Source: Candidatus Methylacidiphilum fumarolicum (GTDB taxonomy: Bacteria > Verrucomicrobiota > Verrucomicrobiia > Methylacidiphilales > Methylacidiphilaceae). Taken from it: DNA of 64,000 bases. The position numbers were made by a program, and so were the translations under genes. Where the stretch lies: positions 868,001-932,000 of the forward strand of contig NZ_OX458932.1 in NCBI RefSeq assembly GCF_949774925.1, written 5' to 3'. Shown piece by piece: positions 1-7,674 of this stretch; within the stretch, counting starts at the first letter, position 1, and every line of letters begins with the position of its first letter. The notes below the pieces were generated by a model. The model did no database searches and was not told where the DNA came from. It saw only the letters and a program-made list of their open reading frames with translations.

Positions 1-502
1 TGACCTGGCCGAACATTGTCATAACAAGCTCAGCAGCCATACTGGCTAAATAATTTCTTGATTCGTGAAGATCACCAAACAGCCCAAAAGAAAAATAGGT
101 CCATACCCTATAATAGGAAAGTTTGATCTGAGCAGCTTTTCTGAAATTACCTGTCAAAAGTCCCATTTTGACAGTAGAGATAGTACTTATTGTTTGCAAA
201 ATATCTAATATTCCTGGACAAAGCTTCCCTGTATCCTGACTAGTAAGTTCTTCCCGGAGAACTTTCAAATAATGATTTCTGTAAATGGAAAGGTTTTCAG
301 GAGTCCATGGCACGCCGCATCTATTCAAAATTTGTTTTGCGATCATGAGATCTGTTCTTCCCCGATAGTCTAATTCTTTGGGATGCATCTCTAGATTATA
401 CAGCTCATTGATTGTCCGAAAAATGGCTCTTACTCCGCTACCAGAGGAATGGATAAGAGTACCGTCGATATCCCATAGAATAATATGTTTTGTTGTTAAC
501 AT
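1..502 (-). CDS. HAD-family hydrolase (phosphoglycolate phosphatase-like), 3' end outside window
   Basis: The reading frame is open from an ATG at 502 to the left edge of the window, so the C-terminus is missing. The N-terminus contains WDIDGTLIHS, the HAD motif I with nucleophile Asp and acid/base Asp (DxDGT). About 110 residues later comes MGLLTGN, the motif II Thr in the form typical of phosphoglycolate-phosphatase-like members. Between them lies an alpha-helical cap region. The family hydrolyses small phosphate esters in the cytoplasm; the substrate cannot be read from the sequence. It is followed on the same strand, upstream, by fabI, with only a short gap. HAD motifs III and IV would lie outside the window. 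Confidence 0.8.
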   Translation of the reverse strand, partial: MLTTKHIILWDIDGTLIHSSGSGVRAIFRTINELYNLEMHPKELDYRGRTDLMIAKQILNRCGVPWTPENLSIYRNHYLKVLREELTSQDTGKLCPGILDILQTISTISTVKMGLLTGNFRKAAQIKLSYYRVWTYFSFGLFGDLHESRNYLASMAAELVMTMFGQV

Positions 503-535
503 GAGATGATAATGTTACAATTCCAGCCTTTAGCT

Positions 536-1318
536 TTAGAATCCAAGGATAGAGTATCCACAGTCAACGTAAATCGTTTGTCCTGTAATGGCTTTGGATT
601 CATCTGATGCTAGAAATAAAGCAACCGATGCAACTTCTTTAGCTTCTACATTTCTTTTCAATGGAGATTTTGCTTCACATTCTTTTAAAAACTTTGTAAA
701 TCCGCTGATTCCTCGTGCAGCTAATGTGTTTATTGGCCCAGGACTTAAAGCATTGACCCGTATCTGATCTTTCCCAAACTCATAGGCCAGATACCTTACG
801 GTGGATTCAAGAGCCGATTTTGCAGGCCCCATAATTTTGTAATTTGATATAACTTTTTCCGCGCCATAATAAGATAATGTCAAAATACTACCTCCATCTG
901 TGAACAAGGCTTTGGCTTCCCTTGCTAAGGCGATAAAAGAATAAACACTTATTTCAAAAGTTTTTATAAAATCTTCTCGAGTGGTCTCATAGAAGTTTTT
1001 TTCTAGCGCTTCTTTTGGAGCAAAAGCGATGGAGTGGAGTAGAAGATCGATTTTGGGAAAATGTTTTAAAGCCTCCGAAAAGAAAGATTTAATTTCTTGT
1101 TCATTACTGACATCACAGGGAAAAGCCAATGAAGGAGGACTGGAAGGGAGTTCAGAAAGGAGAGCTTCCACAGGTTTCTTTAGTCTTTCTCCTTGGTATC
1201 CAATGATCAAGTTGGCTCCGGCCTCGTGCCAGGTTTTGGCAACAGCCCAAGCGATGCTCCATTTATTAGCAACACCAAAGACAACTGCATTTTTTCCTAA
1301 TAGTGGCTTATAATTCAT
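536..1318 (-). CDS. fabI: Enoyl-[acyl-carrier-protein] reductase (NADH), FabI
   Basis: FabI carries out the last reduction of each fatty-acid elongation cycle. The 260-residue protein is a short-chain dehydrogenase of the FabI subtype. It has the altered nucleotide motif GVANKWSIAWA (residues 15-25), and the active-site pattern LSYYGAE...NY...MGPAK gives Tyr150, Tyr160 and Lys167, equivalent to E. coli Tyr146, Tyr156 and Lys163. The end IYVDCGYSILGF is the usual FabI tail. The frame is open 15 codons further upstream, but the ATG at 1318 begins the conserved fold (MNYKPLLGKN) and has AAGGA about 8 bases before it, so I chose it. No operon partner is certain. Confidence 0.95.
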   Translation of the reverse strand: MNYKPLLGKNAVVFGVANKWSIAWAVAKTWHEAGANLIIGYQGERLKKPVEALLSELPSSPPSLAFPCDVSNEQEIKSFFSEALKHFPKIDLLLHSIAFAPKEALEKNFYETTREDFIKTFEISVYSFIALAREAKALFTDGGSILTLSYYGAEKVISNYKIMGPAKSALESTVRYLAYEFGKDQIRVNALSPGPINTLAARGISGFTKFLKECEAKSPLKRNVEAKEVASVALFLASDESKAITGQTIYVDCGYSILGF

Positions 1319-1384
1319 AATAGGATCCTTAATGAAGAAAACAAAATAAAATATAAAGAGCAAATTTTAAATCAGTGACCTCCT

Positions 1385-1404
1385 CCCACTATTAAAAGGG
1401 TGGG
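1385..1404. repeat. Right-end hairpin of the outer IS605-type element
   Basis: CCCAC and GTGGG pair around a short A-rich loop just downstream of the tnpB remnant. The same core occurs at 5119-5138, at the other end of the element. IS200/IS605 transposases recognise subterminal hairpins instead of terminal inverted repeats, so this fits an end signal. Confidence 0.6.
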
Positions 1405-1413
1405 CTTCCCCTT

Positions 1414-2649
1414 TCATCGAAGGAAACTTACACAGATATGAGAATTGCTTCCCAGTATCCGTGCAGCGGCCTCCTTCTCCTGGGGCGTGAGTTCGGGCCG
1501 GTCCATCCCTACGACCTGATCAGGGCTCAAGCTACGCCCTTTTCTCAAAATAACCAAAGCGGCATTTATGTCGCGATCGCTAGTCCAAGAACAAGAACAA
1601 TTGAATGTTCTGTCTGAAAGCGACAGCTTCTGCCCTCTACCACAGGCAAAGCACTCTTGGGTAGTCGGTTCATATCTACCTACGAAGACAGGCGTTTCAA
1701 GGCTGTTCCTCAACCTCGATTTCAGTTCGCCTATCCCCGAGGCGTGAACCTCTGACAACCATAGAGCTTCGCCCACCCCTTAAGAAAATCATCTTGAAAG
1801 AACACTCTTTTATAGAGTTTAAGAAAGGCTATAATCTTGTTCTGAGCATCTTTTTTTTTGTTGTTTATCTTCTCGTATTCTCTTCTTAGAAGTTGCTGGT
1901 TTGTGTTTCTGTTTTTTGAACCGTTTTTCGACTTTGCAAATTTTCTTTGAATCCGCTTAAGCCTACCGGACTCATGAAGTTCAAAGTCTATCTTGATTCC
2001 ATTAGACAGAGTTAATTTTTAATCAATACCTAAATCTACTCCTACTTTTTCGCCAATAGGTTCACGACAGAAATTTTCTTTCGCAAGATAACAGGTCACA
2101 TGAAGGTAGTACCCACAGGGCCTCCCCACCAAAACAGCGTTTGCTATCCCTGCTTTGTCAGGGATCTGATGAAGCCCCAGGACGCGGAAACTTCCAAGCT
2201 TCTGTATCCTCATCCTGTTCTGGCGAAGTCCAGACTGTAGGTCACGTCGTACTGCTTTAAAGGAATGAAGTTCATTAACTTCTTGGGTTTGAGACGCCCA
2301 CCTTGTGACCGTTCTGTTTGAGCTTCGCAAGTGACCCGAGGTTATCTTTCAGCTTATCAGCTATCCCCTGCTTAATTTGAGAACCGAGAAAACCAAGTTT
2401 CCTTTCTTCGAAAACTTCCCCGACCTTCCCCTCCACGGTACCTACTTTGTTGGCCGGTAGGTTAAGTCTTTCCAAATCCGAGACCAACCAGTTATAGAAC
2501 CACTTAGCCTCCAAGAAAACTCTTCTTAGGTTTTCTATCTTCTTCTTGGAAAGATTTTGGAGTTTGAGTTGAAAAACGACAGGTCTTTGGGTCTTCCTGC
2601 GTTCCTTTGTCTTCTGAAGAGCATTCTTAATTAGCTCGGCTTTAGTCAC
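1414..2649 (-). pseudogene. tnpB: Frameshifted TnpB (RNA-guided nuclease family) of the outer element
   Basis: Three minus-strand pieces read in order as one TnpB. Residues from 2649 (MTKAELIKNALQ) give the N-terminal helical part. The piece ending near 2019 finishes in VGVDLGID, which carries the first catalytic Asp. The piece at 1776-1414 holds the zinc ribbon (CFACG...CSCSW) and the last catalytic motif, DRDINAAL. The pieces are in different frames with an unreadable section at about 1780-2020, so the gene is broken by frameshifts. Intact TnpB is a guide-RNA-directed DNA nuclease that helps IS605 elements persist. It sits 3 bases downstream of the tnpA tail that ends at 2653, the usual tnpA-tnpB order. 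Confidence 0.8.
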
Positions 2650-2652
2650 AGT

Positions 2653-2796
2653 TTACTTCCCTTTCTGGTCTTCGATGTACTTCTGGATGGTCTTTTCCGA
2701 AATGTGCCCTACCGATTCGCAGTGGTACGATCTCGTCCATATGGAAGGGAGGCGACTCTTGAGGCAAGGAATCTCTTCCCTCAACATCCGAGACGT
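2653..2796 (-). pseudogene. tnpA: 3' part of the outer element's tnpA, cut off by the insertion
   Basis: The last 47 codons read TSRMLREEIP...KYIEDQKGK. This is the C-terminal end of a Y1 transposase, with WTRSY, ESVGHISEKTI and the catalytic Tyr in QKYIEDQ. It is the continuation of the N-terminal piece at 4798-5055, which ends in QQLKGY: joining QLKGY to TSRMLRE recreates the standard family sequence. It is now in frame with the inserted element's tnpB, so it is read as the tail of that protein. Confidence 0.85.
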
Positions 2797-4299
2797 ATGA
2801 ACTACTCCATCCAAGCCTGACGGCTCTGGGATGGAGTTTCGCGCTTCCCTGCGGGCAGTTTCACCGGAGTATGCTCGGCTCGCGGACTTCCAGCCCGCAG
2901 CGAGGTTCCATCCGGCCAGAGCTTCCCGCTCCACGCATGGATCGGTTCCCGTCCATTCCTTTCCGTATACAACGACCTTCGGCCCCGGAAAGGCGAAGCC
3001 GTGATCCTTCTCCCATTTCGCCAAGCCCCAGTCGAGAAGCCCGAGCGCCGAGTTCTCGTCCCGATGGCAGGACGCTCCGCATGCGCACTCATGCCACCGG
3101 TCGCCGAGGGTCTTTTTCACAACGCCGCCGCATCGGTGACATCTCTGGCTTGGCTTCAACGTCCTCGCCTGTGCTTCCAGGTATCCGATACCAGCCTCTT
3201 CCGCTTTGTATCCGGCCATCGCCCCGAAAGCTCCGAACGATGCGTCCAACATCTCTCGATTCAGCCCGGCTTTTTGCCGCACACGTTTCCCGGGCTTTTT
3301 CCGGCTGCCCCGGGCCGAAGCCGTCATCCTTTTCGGCTCCAGCTCCTCCGTGATCAACAGTCCGCTGCGTCTCACCATCGCGGCGCTCTGCTTGTGCAGG
3401 AAATCCTTCCTGACGTTCGCCACCTTGGCGTGCATCCGGGCGAGCAGCTCGTACTGCTTGCGCAACCTCTTGGAAATGCGAAATCCCTTCCGTTTCCCGT
3501 GCTTGCGGATCGCCGCCTCCATCTTGCGGGAGATCGTCCGTCCGAGCTTCCTGAGCTTCTTAAGCGCCTTGCGCAGATGGCGCGGATTGGCGACCTCGGA
3601 AACGTCCGGCTCGCTCTTTCCCGGCTCCAACCTGGCGCTGGTCAGGAACCGCTCCGTGCCCAGGTCGAAAGCCTCGGCTCCACAGCCATGCTCCCGCGCC
3701 GGTCGACAGCGCATCGTGACCGACGCCTGCCATCGGCCGCCGGAAAGAAAGATCTCGCATGTCCTGGGTTCTCCGGGAGTACGGGCCTTGCCCCGGATCG
3801 GGATCTCCCCAATGCCGGAGAGACGAAGCTTCAGGTGAGCGCTTCGCTCTCTGGCGAGCAGCCGCCAGTCACCTTCGTGCTGCTTGAAGCCGAAACCGCT
3901 GAATCGCCCTGCCTGCTTGAAACGCGGGCATCCCGGCTTTTCGCCTTGCCGGACGCGGCGGAAGAACGCCTGAAAGGCGAGATCCAACCTCTTGAGCGTT
4001 ACCTGGGCGGATTGAGCGTTGATCGAGGCGAGAAGCGCGCTGCGGGAACGGAGTTCGGTGAGCCATCGGCACTGCTCGACGAAACCGATACGCCGCTTTT
4101 CCTCCTTCCACGCCCGCCTGCGCTCCTCCAAAGCTAGGTTCCAGAGGAAGCAATGGACCCAGCGAGTCCGCAAAAGCTCATCCCGGACGGTCTTGGATGG
4201 ATAGAGCCGGTAGGTGACCTTGAGTTCGACCGGGCCCAGAACGGGAAGACCAGCGGGTGATGCGATCATCATGAGGCGACGCTGGACAGTGGCCAGCAA
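2653..4299 (-). CDS. tnpB: TnpB-family nuclease of the inserted element, reading through into the host tnpA tail
   Basis: The 548-codon frame encodes a TnpB with all key positions visible. These are a first Asp in FDLGTERF (Asp212), Glu in ITEELEPK (about Glu318), a zinc ribbon CHRCGG...CACG (Cys387, 390, 405, 407) and a last Asp in HRDENSA (Asp414). TnpB proteins are RNA-guided DNA endonucleases encoded by IS200/IS605 elements. Family members usually end soon after the last motif, at about 400-430 residues. Here translation continues about 70 residues through the element's end hairpin and then 47 residues of the interrupted tnpA, so the last quarter is probably not functional TnpB. The true start could be the Met codons 10-11. 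tnpA diverges 21 bases away. Confidence 0.75.
   Translation of the reverse strand: MLATVQRRLMMIASPAGLPVLGPVELKVTYRLYPSKTVRDELLRTRWVHCFLWNLALEERRRAWKEEKRRIGFVEQCRWLTELRSRSALLASINAQSAQVTLKRLDLAFQAFFRRVRQGEKPGCPRFKQAGRFSGFGFKQHEGDWRLLARERSAHLKLRLSGIGEIPIRGKARTPGEPRTCEIFLSGGRWQASVTMRCRPAREHGCGAEAFDLGTERFLTSARLEPGKSEPDVSEVANPRHLRKALKKLRKLGRTISRKMEAAIRKHGKRKGFRISKRLRKQYELLARMHAKVANVRKDFLHKQSAAMVRRSGLLITEELEPKRMTASARGSRKKPGKRVRQKAGLNREMLDASFGAFGAMAGYKAEEAGIGYLEAQARTLKPSQRCHRCGGVVKKTLGDRWHECACGASCHRDENSALGLLDWGLAKWEKDHGFAFPGPKVVVYGKEWTGTDPCVEREALAGWNLAAGWKSASRAYSGETARREARNSIPEPSGLDGVVHTSRMLREEIPCLKSRLPSIWTRSYHCESVGHISEKTIQKYIEDQKGK
2804..2837. repeat. Left-end hairpin of the inserted element
   Basis: A 9-bp perfect stem (ACTCCATCC with GGATGGAGT) encloses a loop that can itself pair as AGCC/GGCT. 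It lies 7 bases inside the deduced insertion point. The loop resembles that of the right-end hairpin (AAGCC...GGCTCT), supporting both as transposase recognition ends. Confidence 0.65.
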
Positions 4300-4320
4300 T
4301 ATGGTCTATCATTTAGTGCA

Positions 4321-4737
4321 ATGACAGGTCAAGTGCGTTTGCACCTTCTGCATCACTGCGTTTACGCGCTGCACTACCATTTAGTTCTTGTCACAAAATA
4401 CCGCCGCAAGGCGCTCACCCGCCCCATGCTTGACCGGTTGCGTGCTATTGCGGAAATGCGCTGTGATGGATGGGGCGGACAGCTGCTTGAGTGCAACGGA
4501 GAATCTGACCACGTTCACTTGCTGGTTGCGTTGCCACCAAATCTTGGACTCAGCCGCTTCCTGAACAATCTCAAGACAACTTCTTCCAGGCTTCTCCGCA
4601 GAGAGTTTGCCACAACGGTCGCCCGTTTCTATCGTAAGGCAGTTCTTTGGAGCCGTTCCTACTGCGTTATCACGTGCGGGGGCGCCCCATTAACCGTCCT
4701 CAAACAGTGCATCGAACGGCAAGAAACGCCGGAATAG
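4321..4737 (+). CDS. tnpA: IS200/IS605 Y1 transposase TnpA with catalytic Tyr replaced by Cys
   Basis: The 138-residue protein has the small HUH transposase fold: HYHLVLVTKYRRKAL near the N-terminus, the HUH metal motif in SDHVHLLV, and a C-terminal WSRSY...CGGAPLTVLKQCIERQ. In relatives the C-terminal helix reads KxYIExQ, where Tyr is the nucleophile that cuts and joins single-stranded DNA. Here that codon (4708-4710) is TGC, Cys130. The protein is therefore probably unable to transpose its element by itself. It is divergent from tnpB, and the right-end hairpin starts at its stop codon. Start ATG at 4321. Confidence 0.85.
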   Translation: MTGQVRLHLLHHCVYALHYHLVLVTKYRRKALTRPMLDRLRAIAEMRCDGWGGQLLECNGESDHVHLLVALPPNLGLSRFLNNLKTTSSRLLRREFATTVARFYRKAVLWSRSYCVITCGGAPLTVLKQCIERQETPE

Positions 4738-4790
4738 GGCGGCCTTCACCACCAGCCAAGCCCAAGGCTCTGGCTGGAGCACTGGCCGCC
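4738..4790. repeat. Right-end hairpin of the inserted element
   Basis: GGCGGCC pairs with GGCCGCC at the base. Inside it, CCAGCC (4752-4757) pairs with GGCTGG (4772-4777). The loop shares its AAGCC...GGCTCT sequence with the left-end hairpin. It begins at the tnpA stop codon and ends about 8 bases before the deduced insertion point. Confidence 0.65.
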
Positions 4791-4797
4791 AGAGAGG

Positions 4798-5055
4798 GTA
4801 GCCTTTCAACTGCTGTACGATGAAGTGGGGGCTGTTCGTTGGAACGGTTTTCACGAACGCGTGTATATGGTCTGGCATGACCTCCATCTGCACAATCTCC
4901 ACTTCGATCTTTCTGGCTTTCTCGTGCAACAGCTCTTTTAGCCGTTCTGCCACTTCGCCCACCAAGACCTTGCGGCGGTACTTGGGGCACCAGATAAGGT
5001 GATAGCCAATGTTGTACACTACCTTTTTTGATCGCTTCCATCGTTTTCCGTCCAC
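4798..5055 (-). pseudogene. tnpA: 5' part of the outer element's tnpA
   Basis: From ATG 5055 the frame reads VVYNIGYHLIWCPKYRRKVL, the start of a Y1 IS200/IS605 transposase, and contains the HUH motif in MPDHIHAFVK. Homology stops after QQLKGY at 4798. The remaining codons down to 4690 belong to the inserted element read backwards. The missing C-terminal half, with the catalytic Tyr, is at 2653-2796. Confidence 0.85.
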
Positions 5056-5118
5056 ACTTACGTCGTACTACAACCATTAGAAACTTGCAACTTATCTAAC
5101 TATGAGATCGCCTTTCAT

Positions 5119-5138
5119 CCTACTCTTAAAAGAGTGGG
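5119..5138. repeat. Left-end hairpin of the outer IS605-type element
   Basis: CCTACTCTT pairs with AAGAGTGGG (one T-G pair) around a two-base loop, upstream of the tnpA start at 5055. The core matches the hairpin at 1385-1404 at the far end. Confidence 0.6.
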
Positions 5139-5150
5139 CTTTCTCGGCGC

Positions 5151-5729
5151 CCACTTGTAAATGTTTTATTTAGGAGGGTAAAGATTTTCTGAAATTTATC
5201 TTCTCAGGAATAGGAAAGGGAAGGGCTAGTATTAGATTAGTTTAGAAACATACTGCGAGCCCAATACATATAATAAGAAAATACTTTAAATTTTTAATTT
5301 GATGGGTTTGGTTTATTAATTTTTTTTTAGCTTTTATCCTTTTGCATTCCTTGAATAGTCTAACATAAAAAATGAGTAAAATGTTTGTTCATTTACCGTG
5401 TCTCAAATCGTCCAAAAGTTCTGACAGTTTACGATCGGAAGTGGATGGATAGGAAAATCATTTTGTAGCTAGCAGCAATACAAGTCATGCTATAATAACG
5501 TTAGCAAGAGTCGTTCATAGTCTCATCCAGAGCTAATTAATATGTTAAAACTGTTAATTTTTTTAATATTTTTTTCCAAAAAATCCTTTCAATATATTTT
5601 CTATATTAGGAGATTATATAGATTTATCATTGTCTTTTGAACACATTTCATTTATTAGTAGTATGGCACTTTTTGTGAATAATCGAAAAGTGATAGAGAT
5701 TCAGATCTATTGATCTGGATCGCAAAGGA
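5151..5729. other. AT-rich intergenic region without a recognisable gene
   Basis: There are 579 bases between the outer IS element and the glycosyltransferase/PHP gene. The stretch is strongly AT-rich with short T and A runs. I see no coding frame with protein-like composition, no tRNA and no clear hairpin-plus-T terminator. It presumably contains the promoter of the downstream gene, but I cannot place it. Confidence 0.5.
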
Positions 5730-7667
5730 ATGAAACGAATACTTATTTTGACTGCTGGTTTTGGAGAAGGTCATAATACTGCGGCACGGAATATACAGGA
5801 AGCTATTGAACATCTGGAGCCGGATGAAGCGATTGTTGATCGAATTGATCTTTTTGATACCTGTTATGGCAAGATCAGCGATCTGTTGCGACAAGGCTAT
5901 CTAACAGCCATTAATCGTGCCCCATTAATTTGGAGAGGGATTTATTCCATTTTTGATCGTACAAGTTTTATAGAAGACGTATTGGTGGCTTTTGCCAAAA
6001 TGAAGCAGGCCTTGGATTGGTTGCTGAGAGAAATGCAACCTGACGTCGTTCTGTCGACTTATCCTTTCTATAATTTTCTGATAGAAGAGATCTTTAAAGA
6101 TGGGAAAGAAAAGAACTTCGTTCAAATAACCGTCATCACTGATTCGATCACCGTCAATTCTTTTTGGTATAGGAGTTGGAGCGATTATTTTGTCGTACCT
6201 AATAAAGATACGGCCACCATTTTAAAGTCAGCAGGCATAGCTGAGGAAAGGATTCTTGAATTTGGTTTTCCTGTCCAACTTGAATTTTTGGAGTATGCTC
6301 AAAATTCCATGCTTTTGGAACCCATACGACAGCCCAAAATTTTATATATTATCAATTCGGGAAGAAAAAAAGCATCCAAAATTATCGATCAACTCTTATC
6401 CAGAAAGAAATGGGAAGCGACGATTGTTGTGGGGAAAGACGAAAAACTCTTTTACAATATTGCTGATCATATTAAAGGCTTTGAAGAACGGATTAAAGTT
6501 TTGGGATGGACAGATAAAATTCCCGAGCTTTTGCTCAGTCATCATGTGATTATCAGCAAAGCAGGTGGGGCTACAGTGCAGGAAGCTATTGCGGCTTGTT
6601 GCCCGATGATCATTCCACAAGTTGTTCCTGGTCAAGAAGAAGGAAATTATGAACTTTTACGAAGATACGAAGTGGCTTGTTTTGCTGAAAAGCCATCGGA
6701 TATCGGATCAGCTCTGGACTTTTTATTTGAAGACGAGGCTAAGCATTGGAAGAAATTAAAGAACAATCTTAAAAAGATCAGTAAGCCAGACAGTTCCCTT
6801 AAAATAGCTCGGTTTGTTCTAGAACAATCTGTCCTGGAAATAGCCCCTTCGAGGGTTTTCCCTTTTCCTGGGAAAAGGCTTGAGAATGTCAACTTTTCAG
6901 TAATCAAAACGAAAAGCTCTCAAGCTCTGCTATGTGATTTTCATATTCATTCGACTTATTCTGATGGGAGGTTATCTATAGGAGAGATTGTGGATTTTTA
7001 TGGACAGCGCGGTTTTGATTGTATCTGTGTGACCGATCATCTTGTTGACAGAAAGAGATTGATTGGTAAGTTCTGCGAGCTCACTGGGCTTGTATTGACA
7101 CCGACTAAAGTCGGGGAGTATTTCGAAACGATAGAGAAAGAAAAGAAAAGAGCATGGAAAAAATATGAAATGATTCTGTTCTGTGGAATAGAATTTAACA
7201 AAGACGGATATAGTGCAAAAACCTCAGCGCATCTACTGGGGATCGATCTTAAAAGCCCAATTGATCCATGCCTTTCGTTAAAGGACATTATTGCTGAGAT
7301 CCATAAACAAAATGGTCTAGCTGTTGCCTCTCATCCACACATTTTCCAAAGTGTTTGGGGGCCGAACACCCTATTTTTATGGGAAAATCAGGAAGAATAT
7401 GCTCCATTGCTAGATGCCTGGGAGGTGGCAAATCGGTATGATCTATTTTCTCCCGTGGGCTTAAAAAAACTCCCCTTTATTGCCAACAGTGATTTTCATA
7501 AGCCAAAGCACATCTATTCCTGGAAAACAATCCTCCATTGTGCAAAAGACGCGGATGAAATCAAAGAATGTATTCGTTCCAATAGGAATGTTGCCATAAC
7601 CCTTTACCGGGATCATAAATTTGGTACATTATTTCAAAAGAAGGACTTCGAGCTGGAAATCGCCTAA
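5730..7667 (+). CDS. Fusion of an MGDG-synthase/GT28-type glycosyltransferase with a PHP phosphoesterase domain
   Basis: Residues 1-170 match the N-terminal domain of diacylglycerol glycosyltransferases (MGDG synthase/UgtP type), starting ILILTAGFGEGHNTAAR. Residues 200-365 are the GT28 C-terminal domain with ISKAGGATVQEAI (about 275-287), the nucleotide-sugar binding loop. Residues 400-645 are a PHP domain with the metal ligands in CDFHIHSTYSDG (Asp403, His405, His407), TDH (436-437), SHPHIF and NSDFHKPKH. PHP domains hydrolyse phosphoesters in the cytoplasm. The first part probably makes a glycolipid at the inner membrane; the joint task is unknown. A stop-free single frame with no gap argues for a real fusion. 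birA follows within 8 bases, probably in the same transcript. Confidence 0.8.
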   Translation: MKRILILTAGFGEGHNTAARNIQEAIEHLEPDEAIVDRIDLFDTCYGKISDLLRQGYLTAINRAPLIWRGIYSIFDRTSFIEDVLVAFAKMKQALDWLLREMQPDVVLSTYPFYNFLIEEIFKDGKEKNFVQITVITDSITVNSFWYRSWSDYFVVPNKDTATILKSAGIAEERILEFGFPVQLEFLEYAQNSMLLEPIRQPKILYIINSGRKKASKIIDQLLSRKKWEATIVVGKDEKLFYNIADHIKGFEERIKVLGWTDKIPELLLSHHVIISKAGGATVQEAIAACCPMIIPQVVPGQEEGNYELLRRYEVACFAEKPSDIGSALDFLFEDEAKHWKKLKNNLKKISKPDSSLKIARFVLEQSVLEIAPSRVFPFPGKRLENVNFSVIKTKSSQALLCDFHIHSTYSDGRLSIGEIVDFYGQRGFDCICVTDHLVDRKRLIGKFCELTGLVLTPTKVGEYFETIEKEKKRAWKKYEMILFCGIEFNKDGYSAKTSAHLLGIDLKSPIDPCLSLKDIIAEIHKQNGLAVASHPHIFQSVWGPNTLFLWENQEEYAPLLDAWEVANRYDLFSPVGLKKLPFIANSDFHKPKHIYSWKTILHCAKDADEIKECIRSNRNVAITLYRDHKFGTLFQKKDFELEIA

Positions 7668-7674
7668 CGTTTCG

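Larger units (their letters stand above)
2797..4797. mobile_element. GC-rich IS200/IS605-type element inserted into tnpA of another element
   Basis: This is a roughly 2.0-kb GC-rich block in an AT-rich chromosome. It has divergent tnpB (minus) and tnpA (plus), the arrangement known from the IS608 group. Both ends carry hairpins whose loops share AAGCC...GGCTCT. The left end is ACTCCATCC/GGATGGAGT (2804-2812 with 2829-2837). The right end is GGCGGCC/GGCCGCC (4738-4744 with 4784-4790), enclosing CCAGCC/GGCTGG. It interrupts a tnpA reading frame with no apparent target duplication, as expected for this single-strand transposition mechanism. The boundaries are inferred from where the split tnpA stops and resumes, to within a few bases. 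Confidence 0.8.
1378..5150 (-). mobile_element. IS200/IS605-type element (tnpA-tnpB), split by a second element
   Basis: The outer element carries tnpA (start 5055) followed by tnpB (start 2649), both on the minus strand. Hairpins with the shared core ACT(C/A)TTAAAAG(A/G)GTGGG lie at 1385-1404 and 5119-5138 and mark its two ends. Its tnpA is interrupted: the N-terminal half stops at 4798 and the matching C-terminal half resumes at 2796. Between them is a separate GC-rich element. Removing that insert leaves about 1.77 kb, the usual size of an IS605 element. The exact outermost bases are estimated. tnpB is also frameshifted, so the element is dead. Confidence 0.8.

Noticed and set aside
3001-4137. 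Long plus-strand frames (up to 378 codons) inside the GC-rich inserted element
   Set aside because: They lie opposite the well-supported tnpB and come from the third-codon GC bias of GC-rich DNA. They contain no domain.
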